DNA of 64,000 nt from Natronohydrobacter sp. (lineage in GTDB: Bacteria > Pseudomonadota > Alphaproteobacteria > Rhodobacterales > Rhodobacteraceae), in NCBI GenBank assembly GCA_030603695.1, contig JAUVXF010000014.1, positions 22,349 through 86,348 of the forward strand. The letters run 5' to 3'. Below the pieces are notes generated by a model, which searched no databases, was not told the DNA's origin, and saw only the letters and a list, made by a program, of their open reading frames with translations. This document shows, in pieces, positions 29,463 through 36,203 of this stretch (its first letter is position 1; each line of letters starts with the position of its first letter). The position numbers and the translations under genes are program-made.

Positions 29463-29606
29463 GCCCCTGGTTGCCTACGAAACTTGGCGGTTCTGGTCAA
29501 GCGGGGGTTTGCACAGAGTTGCCCCCGCGCGCGCAATCGGCTATCGCCGCGGCAGGAATGGCACGCCTTGGGGGCTGCCGGGCTTGGGCTGCAAGGGGTT
29601 GCGCGC

Positions 29607-30653
29607 ATGGACAAGGGCAAGAACGGGCTGAGTTACGCACAGGCGGGCGTTGATATTGATGCAGGCAATGCGCTGGTAGAGGCGATCAAGCCCGCTGCAA
29701 AGGCCACGGCGCGGCCCGGTGTCATGTCTGGCCTCGGTGGCTTTGGTGCGCTGTTTGATCTGAAAGGCGCAGGCTATAGCGACCCGATTCTCGTGGCCGC
29801 GACAGATGGTGTGGGAACAAAGCTGCGCATTGCCATTGATACCGGCCATCTGGATACGATCGGGATAGATCTGGTCGCCATGTGTGTGAATGATCTGGTC
29901 TGCCAAGGGGCAGAGCCGCTATTCTTTCTGGATTATTTCGCCACGGGAAAACTGGATGTGGCAGCTGCCACGCGCATCATTACCGGAATTGCCGAAGGCT
30001 GCCGCCGCTCTGGCTGCGCGCTGATCGGGGGCGAGACAGCGGAAATGCCGGGCATGTATGAGGCCAAGGATTTTGATCTTGCGGGCTTTGCCGTGGGGGC
30101 GATGGAACGCGGGCAGGATCTGCCCGCCGGTGTGCAGGCAGGTGATGTGTTGCTGGGTCTGGCCTCTGATGGGGTGCATTCCAACGGCTACTCACTGGTG
30201 CGCAAGATTGTGGAACGCACAGGGCTGGCATGGGATGCGCCTGCGCCCTTTGCGGATGAAAGCCTTGGCGCGGCGCTGCTGGCACCCACGCGGCTATATG
30301 TGAAACCGGCCTTGGCTGCGATCCGCGCAGGTGGGGTGCATGCTTTGGCCCATATCACCGGGGGCGGGCTGACGGAAAACCTGCCGCGCGTGCTGCCCGA
30401 AGGGCTGGGCGCGGATATTGATCTGGCCTCTTGGGCCTTGCCGCCCGTTTTTGCGTGGCTGGCAAATGAGGGTGGGTTGGATCAGGCCGAGATGCTGAAA
30501 ACCTTCAACTCCGGGATTGGCATGGTGCTGGTGGTTGCGCCCGATCAGGCCGAAGCCCTGCGCACGCTGCTGTTGGCCGAGGGCGAGACGGTTCACACTC
30601 TTGGCCATGTGTCGCAAGGGGCAGGGATGCGCTATAGCGGTGCGCTTGCATGA
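29607..30653 (+). CDS. purM: Phosphoribosylformylglycinamidine cyclo-ligase
   Basis: A 348-residue ATP-dependent enzyme making aminoimidazole ribonucleotide in purine synthesis. [12 protein letters not shown] at the N terminus, [31 protein letters not shown] (two parts), [11 protein letters not shown] and [13 protein letters not shown] are all present. The start at 29607 ([14 protein letters not shown]) avoids reading back through the divergent tRNA. It overlaps purN by four bases. Confidence 0.97.
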   Translation: MDKGKNGLSYAQAGVDIDAGNALVEAIKPAAKATARPGVMSGLGGFGALFDLKGAGYSDPILVAATDGVGTKLRIAIDTGHLDTIGIDLVAMCVNDLVCQGAEPLFFLDYFATGKLDVAAATRIITGIAEGCRRSGCALIGGETAEMPGMYEAKDFDLAGFAVGAMERGQDLPAGVQAGDVLLGLASDGVHSNGYSLVRKIVERTGLAWDAPAPFADESLGAALLAPTRLYVKPALAAIRAGGVHALAHITGGGLTENLPRVLPEGLGADIDLASWALPPVFAWLANEGGLDQAEMLKTFNSGIGMVLVVAPDQAEALRTLLLAEGETVHTLGHVSQGAGMRYSGALA

Positions 30654-31243
30654 GCCAGCGGGTCGCGATCCTGATTTCGGGATCAGGCTCTAACATGGTG
30701 GCTTTGGCGCAATCCATGACGGGCGATCATCCGGGGCGGCCCTGTCTGGTCTTGTCCAATGATCCGCAGGCGGGGGGCTTGGCCAAGGCGCAGGCCATGG
30801 GCATTCCCACGGCCGTGGTGGAACATCGCCCCTTCAAGGGCGACCGTGCCGCCTTTGAGGCTGCCTTGCTGAAGGTGCTGGAGGGTGCACGCCCCGATCT
30901 GGTGGCGCTTGCAGGGTTCATGCGGGTGCTGACGGGCGATTTTGTGCGCCAGTTTGAAGGGCGGATGCTGAATATCCATCCCTCGCTTTTGCCCAAATAC
31001 AAAGGGTTGCACACCCATTCCCGCGCCATTGCCGCAGGCGATACCGAAGCGGGCTGCACTGTGCATGAGGTGACAGCGGAACTGGATGATGGCCCGATCC
31101 TTGGGCAGGCCCGTGTGCCCATCTTGCCCGCAGATACGCCAGACAGCCTTGCCGCGCGCATTCTGCCGCTGGAACACCAGCTTTACCCGCTGGTGTTGCG
31201 CCGGGTGCTGGAGGGAAACCGCAGCCCTATAATGCTGCCCTGA
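30650..31243 (+). CDS. purN: Phosphoribosylglycinamide formyltransferase
   Basis: A 197-residue enzyme transferring a formyl group from 10-formyl-tetrahydrofolate to GAR. The phosphate loop SGSGSNM (residues 9-15), folate and catalytic motifs [23 protein letters not shown] with the catalytic Asn and His, and the Asp in [10 protein letters not shown] are visible. Translationally coupled to purM. The 3' end overlaps the convergent lipoprotein gene by 17 bases. Confidence 0.96.
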   Translation: MSQRVAILISGSGSNMVALAQSMTGDHPGRPCLVLSNDPQAGGLAKAQAMGIPTAVVEHRPFKGDRAAFEAALLKVLEGARPDLVALAGFMRVLTGDFVRQFEGRMLNIHPSLLPKYKGLHTHSRAIAAGDTEAGCTVHEVTAELDDGPILGQARVPILPADTPDSLAARILPLEHQLYPLVLRRVLEGNRSPIMLP

Positions 31244-31787
31244 AGGCGCGTATTTCGCGTTCTATGCGCAACAAATCTGACCGCGCGACCATCAGATCCA
31301 GTTGCAATGCCAAACGCTCTGACTGGGTGCTGTGCCATTCGGGCGGAGCCTCTGCGCCTGCGCGCAGCAAGCCGCTGCTTTCAGAGCGCAGTGAACTGAT
31401 TTCGCGTTCTATCTCTGCAATCCGCTGGCGCTGGCGATAGGCCGCAAGCCCCAACTCATGCCCGCGCAAAAAGGCGGGTTCCGATGCGGCAGGGCAAACA
31501 TTTTGATAAATGCGCCCGGCCTCTCCCACGCGCAGGCCAGTTTGCGGGGTGCAATACTGGCGCAAGCCCGCCTCATAGCCCGCCGCCCATGCAGTGCGAT
31601 CAGGGGTGATATCCACCTTTGCACAGGCTGCAACATGGCGGTTGAACTGGGTTTCCCCCAACCGCCCATCGGCGCCATCGCGCGCCCCAATGGCGGCCCA
31701 ATCCCCGGCCAAGCATTCCTCGCGCGAGACAGAGGCGCAGGCGCTTAGCAGCAATGCCCCTGCCAGAATGCCCAAGAATACCCGCAT
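31227..31787 (-). CDS. DUF2799 family lipoprotein
   Basis: A 186-residue lipoprotein with a lipobox LLSAC (Cys at 17). CLAGDWAAIGARDGADG and WAAGYEAGLRQYC are typical of DUF2799, a family of small lipoproteins with conserved Cys. A helical C-terminal part (IAEIEREISSLRSES and onward) probably forms a coiled coil. Function is unknown. Confidence 0.82.
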   Translation of the reverse strand: MRVFLGILAGALLLSACASVSREECLAGDWAAIGARDGADGRLGETQFNRHVAACAKVDITPDRTAWAAGYEAGLRQYCTPQTGLRVGEAGRIYQNVCPAASEPAFLRGHELGLAAYRQRQRIAEIEREISSLRSESSGLLRAGAEAPPEWHSTQSERLALQLDLMVARSDLLRIEREIRAFRAAL

Positions 31788-31799
31788 CTCGCCCTCCTG

Positions 31800-32582
31800 T
31801 TATCCCTGCGCCATATGCGCCGCATAAAGTGCCACTGCCGCCGCATTGGACACATTGAGCGAGCCAAACCCGCCCGCAGCCGGAATACGCACAATCAGAT
31901 CACAGGTATCGCGCGTTTTGTCGCGCAGGCCCGGCCCCTCTGCGCCCATCACCAGCGCAATAGGCCCCGGTGGAAAGCGCGCCAGCCCCTCTGCCAGCGT
32001 CACCTCGCCCGTGCCATCCAGTCCCAGCACAACATAGCCCATCTCTTTGAGCGTTTCCATCTCCTCTGCCAGATTGCGCACACGCAAATAGGGTTGGCGC
32101 TCCAGCGCGCCACTGGCGGTTTTGGCCAAGGCGCCGGTTTCGGGGGCGGCATGGCGCTGGGTTGCAATCACGGCTTGCGCGCCGAACACCTCGGCAGAGC
32201 GCAGGATCGCGCCCACATTATGCGGGTCGCTGACCCTGTCCAGCATCACCACCAGCCCGCGCGCCCCAAGGGGCGCACAGCGCTCTGTCACGCTGCCCCA
32301 GTCCAATGGGCGCACTTCCAGGGCCGCGCCCTGATGCACCGCCTGCGGATCAAGAGGCGCTGCAAATTTGCGCGGATCGCAGATTTCCGGCTCCATCCCA
32401 GAGGCGGCAACAGCCTCTGCCAACTTGTCGGCGGCATTGCGCGTCAGGATCAGGCGGTGCTTGTCACGCGCGGGGTTTTTCAGCGCATCTTCCACCGCAT
32501 GCAGGCCAAACAGCCAGATCGTGCTGGCCGCGCTGGCGCGCTTGGCGCGCTCCTTGTCGATCACCCAATCGGGTTTTTTCAT
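31800..32582 (-). CDS. rlmB: RlmB-type 23S rRNA 2'-O-methyltransferase (TrmH/SpoU family)
   Basis: A 260-residue SPOUT methyltransferase. The N-terminal RNA-binding domain starts at LFGLHAVEDALKNP. The catalytic part carries motif 1 DRVSDPHNVGAILRSAEVFG, motif 2 IALVMGAEGPGL and motif 3 IRIPAAGGFGSLNVSNA (read in parts, with V for the first I), which bind S-adenosylmethionine through the SPOUT knot. RlmB methylates G2251; specificity is inferred. The start at 32582 (MKKPDWVIDKE) is preferred by family N termini, but 32609 is possible. Confidence 0.9.
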   Translation of the reverse strand: MKKPDWVIDKERAKRASAASTIWLFGLHAVEDALKNPARDKHRLILTRNAADKLAEAVAASGMEPEICDPRKFAAPLDPQAVHQGAALEVRPLDWGSVTERCAPLGARGLVVMLDRVSDPHNVGAILRSAEVFGAQAVIATQRHAAPETGALAKTASGALERQPYLRVRNLAEEMETLKEMGYVVLGLDGTGEVTLAEGLARFPPGPIALVMGAEGPGLRDKTRDTCDLIVRIPAAGGFGSLNVSNAAAVALYAAHMAQG

Positions 32583-32760
32583 GGTCTTGTCGCTCTCATC
32601 ATGCTGCATGGCCCTGTTTTGCACAGGGCAGGGCAGGGGATAGCATGCGCAGCCACGCCGCGCGGCGCAAGGGCGAAATGCGGGGTGCGAAAGAAGTTGC
32701 GGCAGGCGCGCTTTGTGCCCTTGACGCCCGCGGGCCGCTTCGCTAATTGGGCGGGCAAGA

Positions 32761-32844
32761 GGGCGACGGGCTGCAAGGTGCGGCAGCGGACTGTAACTCC
32801 GCCGGGGAGACCCACGCCTGGTTCGATTCCAGGGTCGCCCACCA
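32761..32844 (+). tRNA. tRNA-Tyr (anticodon GTA), integration site of the mobile element
   Basis: An 84-base class II tRNA. Acceptor GGGCGAC (32761-32767) pairs perfectly with GTCGCCC (32834-32840), then A and CCA. The anticodon stem GCGGA/TCCGC encloses CTGTAAC, giving GTA. A long variable arm GGGGAGACCC is as expected for Tyr. The last 15 bases are repeated at 41459, so the element integrated at the tRNA 3' end and rebuilt it. Confidence 0.95.
32830..32844 (+). repeat. attL core
   Basis: CAGGGTCGCCCACCA, the 3' end of tRNA-Tyr, occurs again at 41459-41473 in the same orientation. Tyrosine integrases of the P4 type commonly recombine at such tRNA ends. Confidence 0.88.
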
Positions 32845-32901
32845 TTTACCCCATTAAGTTATTGTTTTTACTTATCTTTTTGTATCGGTGCATTTTAATT
32901 C

Positions 32902-32922
32902 TGCCCTTCAATCCGCCCTTAG
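32902..32922 (+). repeat. Element terminal repeat, left copy
   Basis: TGCCCTTCAATCCGCCCTTA plus G. It matches the right-end copy (41323-41343) at 19 of 21 positions, in the same orientation, about 58 bases inside the attL core. Candidate integrase arm site or regulator site. Confidence 0.6.
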
Positions 32923-32956
32923 CGTGTGGCGAAAAAGTAACGCTATGAAACGCGAT

Positions 32957-33142
32957 TTAAGCAACTTTCGCCCGATAAGCGCGCAACACTGCCTCCGGCT
33001 CAACATCTGCCAAATGGCACACGGTCACAAAGTCGCGTGAGCCTAGCCATGCCTGATCTTTCGGCTCTTTGCCCTTGGCCGCATCATGTAAGCCCGCGAA
33101 CAAAACAGCGCGCCACAACATCAAGTCCGGGTTCTGTGCCAT
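32957..33142 (-). CDS. Small hypothetical protein at left end of the element
   Basis: A 61-residue protein with a good Shine–Dalgarno (AAGGGGGT, about five bases before ATG). The sequence (MLWRAVLFAGLHDAAKGK, FVTVCHLADVEPEAVLRAYRAKV in parts) looks like a small helical DNA- or protein-binding phage protein. It is the last gene before attL. I do not recognise the family. Confidence 0.6.
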   Translation of the reverse strand: MAQNPDLMLWRAVLFAGLHDAAKGKEPKDQAWLGSRDFVTVCHLADVEPEAVLRAYRAKVA

Positions 33143-33211
33143 TGCCTACCCCCTTGCGCAAAGGGCAGGCCCGAAAGCCTGCCCCGCTTTGACGCCACGC
33201 GGGCGATGGCC

Positions 33212-33907
33212 CTAGCCCTGCATCGCGTCATCTAGTGAGGCTTGGGCTTTTTCCGCTTCGGCCTGATCTTTCAAAATGCGGTCAATGTAATCGGGGTTCA
33301 TGGCGTCTGTCGCCACTTCGCGCGTAACCCGGCGAATAACGCTAACGGCCTCATCTGCGGCCAGAACCTCATCTAGCGCCTCATGCAATTCCGGCGCTAT
33401 CTGTTGCTCGTAGTAATGCCGCATCCGCGACTGATATTCACTGCCCACGCCCGATAGAAATGCAGGCGCAGTAAGCAACGCCCCAAGCGTTTCAGCATCC
33501 TTGCCCGATATGGCCGCATCCATCAATTTGCCCCGCTCCTCTGGCGTCATCTGGCGAAATAGCGCCCTGATCTCTGCCCCGCGCGGCCCGTCCTGCAACT
33601 GGGTGCGCGCCTGTATCTGATCCGACAAGCTGCGCGCCGCCGCTGTGCGCGTCTCATTGGCCTTTGCGGTCAATGCCTCGATCTGGTGCAACACCCGTTC
33701 CGCCGCGCGATTAACCCGGATCGCGTGCGCCTCTGGCGTCTCCGTGGGGTTGCGCTTGGCCGCGATTGCTTCCAGCCCTTCCAACAACTGCGCCGCCTTG
33801 CGCCCGCCGTTCACAAGTTCCGCCGCCCATATCTGCGGTTTTTCACGCAACCGCGCATCCGCCCGCTTTATGATCTCCGCAACCGCAACTGATTTTCTGA
33901 TAGCCAT
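33212..33907 (-). CDS. Helical hypothetical protein downstream of terminase
   Basis: A 231-residue, Ala/Glu/Arg-rich, almost wholly helical protein starting at ATG 33907 (GAAAGG upstream; a TTG start 24 bases earlier would overlap TerL by seven bases). In complete tailed phages this place is held by the portal gene, but the sequence does not resemble a portal. It could be a scaffold-like or head-size factor, or be unrelated to assembly. No family recognised. Confidence 0.6.
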   Translation of the reverse strand: MAIRKSVAVAEIIKRADARLREKPQIWAAELVNGGRKAAQLLEGLEAIAAKRNPTETPEAHAIRVNRAAERVLHQIEALTAKANETRTAAARSLSDQIQARTQLQDGPRGAEIRALFRQMTPEERGKLMDAAISGKDAETLGALLTAPAFLSGVGSEYQSRMRHYYEQQIAPELHEALDEVLAADEAVSVIRRVTREVATDAMNPDYIDRILKDQAEAEKAQASLDDAMQG

Positions 33908-33924
33908 AGCCTTTGCCCTTTCGT

Positions 33925-35322
33925 TTACCAAAGCCCAATAACTGCGCTTGTTTTCGTCTCCGACTTGCGCCGCGATACATGCGCCACAAGCCCCGCAACC
34001 GCGTTTGCACGGTCATCATGCGCGCCGGGTGCATGGTCGATCACATCTTTCCCGCTGCGACTGGTGCGCCGCTCCAAGCCTATAAGCTGGCGCTGCAACC
34101 GCTCATCCGGTGGCAATTCAACCCGGCCCGAATTCAGCGCGGCCAGAAGTTCCAGATACAAAGCTGATCTATCCATCTCGGATACATCATAACGAATTCC
34201 GCTTTTCTCGAATTCGTCACGCGGCCACCGCCCTGCATAACGATCGCCCTTCACAGATGTGATATTATAACTTTTCAGAACGCCCGCATATTCCTGCACG
34301 ATCTGCGCCGGTGATCCACGCAAGCCCCGCACAACATCCAACACCGCCGCGTCACGCTCCTGATGCCCGATTGCCAAGGTGAATTCATCCGCACCACCGC
34401 CAGCCGGGTCAACAAAGGCAACATAGCGCAAGCCCTTCACTGGTGGCAGTTCCAAGGGCTTAGGCCGGATACAATCGGCCAGAAAATCAGCATCCAGAAA
34501 CGTGGATATATCGCCCCGGAATTCGGCTAGGTATTCAGCGCGCGCGGCCTCTGGGTCATCGCGCATCGCATCATCTATAACATGCTGCGGTAATGTGGGG
34601 TTCATCGCCCGACTAGGGGCTTGCGCCACCAGAACGCGGCTTTCCCCGTCATCGGCAAAGGCCCGCTTGAACGTGTCCCACAAAACCCCCCGCTTGGCGT
34701 AGGGACTGGATAAGGCCACCAGCTTACCGCCCAAGGTCGCAAGGGCTGGCCGGATCGCGGCTATGATCTCCCTGTCAGGGCTTGCCCCGTCAACCGTCCA
34801 GAAGGCTATCTCATCCAGAATAGCAGCGGCCAGCGTATAGCCCCTTACTGATCTGTGTGACGCCGTGGTGATCTCGATAACGCAACGGTTATTCAGTTCG
34901 ATTTGTTCCGAGTTTTCACGCAACACCATGCGCCGCAACATGGGATTGTCATTCACTAGGCCAGATGTATAGCGCATTACCGCCCGCGCCTGCTTTCGAT
35001 CGGCTGCAATAACCATCACTGTGGCAACCTCACCGGGTGCAAGCCTGTCGCGGTAATCGTGAAACGCTGCCAGATACACGGCCAGAAACGCCGCTGCATG
35101 GCTCTTTCCGCCCCTGCGCCCTATCGCTAGCCATAATTCTGCAAAGGCCCCAGAAGGCCCGCTCTGGCGTCCTGTCAGCGTCTTGAACGTGTCCAGTTCG
35201 GTGGCGTCCAGTTCCAGCCCATAAAAGCCCGAAAGCAAGGCCCGCCATGCAGCGAAACTATCGCCACCAAAGATCGGCCCGAATAACTCTCGATCGGTCA
35301 TAGCTTGGCGAATATCAATCAT
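33925..35322 (-). CDS. Phage terminase large subunit (TerL)
   Basis: A 465-residue DNA-packaging motor. The N-terminal ATPase has Walker A-like IGRRGGKS (about residues 67-74) and Walker B AAILDEIAFW (about 163-172); the C-terminal RNase H-like nuclease starts at FVDPAGGGADEF (about residue 290) and includes KGDRYAGRW and a late Asp in HDDRANAVAG. All key motifs are intact, so it is probably active. The start overlaps the 46-residue ORF. Its presence in an element without capsid genes is the main oddity. Confidence 0.9.
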   Translation of the reverse strand: MIDIRQAMTDRELFGPIFGGDSFAAWRALLSGFYGLELDATELDTFKTLTGRQSGPSGAFAELWLAIGRRGGKSHAAAFLAVYLAAFHDYRDRLAPGEVATVMVIAADRKQARAVMRYTSGLVNDNPMLRRMVLRENSEQIELNNRCVIEITTASHRSVRGYTLAAAILDEIAFWTVDGASPDREIIAAIRPALATLGGKLVALSSPYAKRGVLWDTFKRAFADDGESRVLVAQAPSRAMNPTLPQHVIDDAMRDDPEAARAEYLAEFRGDISTFLDADFLADCIRPKPLELPPVKGLRYVAFVDPAGGGADEFTLAIGHQERDAAVLDVVRGLRGSPAQIVQEYAGVLKSYNITSVKGDRYAGRWPRDEFEKSGIRYDVSEMDRSALYLELLAALNSGRVELPPDERLQRQLIGLERRTSRSGKDVIDHAPGAHDDRANAVAGLVAHVSRRKSETKTSAVIGLW

Positions 35323-35459
35323 GCGCGCCCCCGGATTGCCTGCGCAAGATCGGCCAGCAGGGTAAGCGCCGCGCGCATGGATAGCGCCACCTGCGCCACC
35401 TCTTGCCCATCACGCCACACATGCAAAACAGGGCCGGGTCGGATCGTCACCAGCATCAT
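35319..35459 (-). CDS. 46-residue ORF between TerS-like and TerL genes
   Basis: Translates to a short protein beginning MMLVTIRPGPVLHVWRDGQ, with a helical second half (LSMRAALTLLADLAQAI). The start overlaps the upstream gene by four bases (ATGA), and the stop shares bases with the TerL start, so it is clearly placed as a coupled gene. No family recognised. The overlap pattern is the main evidence. Confidence 0.62.
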   Translation of the reverse strand: MMLVTIRPGPVLHVWRDGQEVAQVALSMRAALTLLADLAQAIRGRA

Positions 35460-35824
35460 GGCGCGGCCCGCCCTGCAATGTAGGTTGCAAGGTCTGGCGT
35501 AACGTCACGCGCCTTGCGTTCAAGCCCAAGATCGGAAAGCAACCTGCGCAATGCATTGGCGATTGTCGCATATTGGCTTGCGTCAAAATCCTGCCCCTGT
35601 GCCAATTCGCTTTCGCGTTCTTCGCACCAACAGGCCAGCGTTGCAGCGCGCGCGACAAGGTGGCGCTGCGCCTCTGTCAGATCGCCCCCCAGATCGCTTT
35701 CGATCGTGCTAGTGATTTCTCTGAACCTGCGCGCAATCATGCTGCGCCCATCAATCCCGGCCAGCACAATGGCCCCTGTGCCTTTGCGGGTGCTGAATTG
35801 TGGCGGTGGCGGTGCTTTGCCCAT
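35456..35824 (-). CDS. Probable small terminase-like protein (TerS position)
   Basis: A 122-residue mostly helical protein (ITSTIESDLGGDLTEAQRHL, ATIANALRRLLSDLGLERKA) ending in a short TPDLATYIAGR tail. The tail and the place just upstream of TerL resemble small terminase subunits of the P27 type, which pick the packaging site. The identification rests on position and size rather than a firm motif. Confidence 0.55.
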   Translation of the reverse strand: MGKAPPPPQFSTRKGTGAIVLAGIDGRSMIARRFREITSTIESDLGGDLTEAQRHLVARAATLACWCEERESELAQGQDFDASQYATIANALRRLLSDLGLERKARDVTPDLATYIAGRAAP

Positions 35825-35861
35825 GCTTTGCGTTACCTTCTCCAGTCCCCGCGCAAGCCTT

Positions 35862-35880
35862 TAAGGGCAGATTGAAGGCG
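35862..35880 (-). repeat. Element repeat, internal inverted copy
   Basis: Read on the minus strand, GCCTTCAATCTGCCCTTAA-type sequence matches the terminal repeats at 32902 and 41323 with one base deleted (15 identical bases, TTCAATCTGCCCTTA). It lies 38 bases upstream of the TerS-like start and could be a promoter-linked operator. Confidence 0.55.
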
Positions 35881-36036
35881 GGATTGACTAAACATAGCGG
35901 ATTAACGCGCTGTAATCATTATTTTATTCTGTTAATTCGGGTTCTATATGTGGAACCGAACCGCCTTCCAGCCATCGACCGGGCAGAAAAACCCGGCGCA
36001 AGGGCGATTTTTGCGGCTGGATATTTCGCCCCCATC

Positions 36037-36203
36037 TGTGACGGATGTGACGGATGTGACGCGTTTTCTAACTGCGCATTCTATCCAGAAAAAACATATT
36101 CCAGCCTTGTGACACATCATGAATTCAAAAACATTCGTTTTCCCAAGTCTAAGAGCATTAGGAAAATGCGTCACAAGCGTCACAAGCGTCACAAGCGTCA
36201 CGG
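36037..36203. other. Iteron-like repeat region, candidate replication origin of the element
   Basis: Three plus-strand 9-bp units (TGTGACGGA, TGTGACGGA, TGTGACGCG; 36037-36063) face four units on the opposite strand (GCGTCACAA three times and GCGTCACGG; 36168-36203). An AT-rich spacer of about 104 bases contains one more TTGTGAC (36107-36113). The right cluster covers the primase stop at 36198. P4-type primases start replication at short iterons plus AT-rich DNA, which this resembles. The region 35825-36197 has no convincing gene. Confidence 0.65.

Noticed and set aside
32747..32760. Alternative 5' end of tRNA-Tyr at GGGCGGGC upstream
   Set aside because: Pairing with the 3' acceptor strand is imperfect, while GGGCGAC at 32761 pairs at all seven positions and gives a normal D arm.
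36168..36203. CRISPR-like short tandem repeats
   Set aside because: Units are 9 bp with no spacers; they fit iterons, not a CRISPR array. No cas genes are present.
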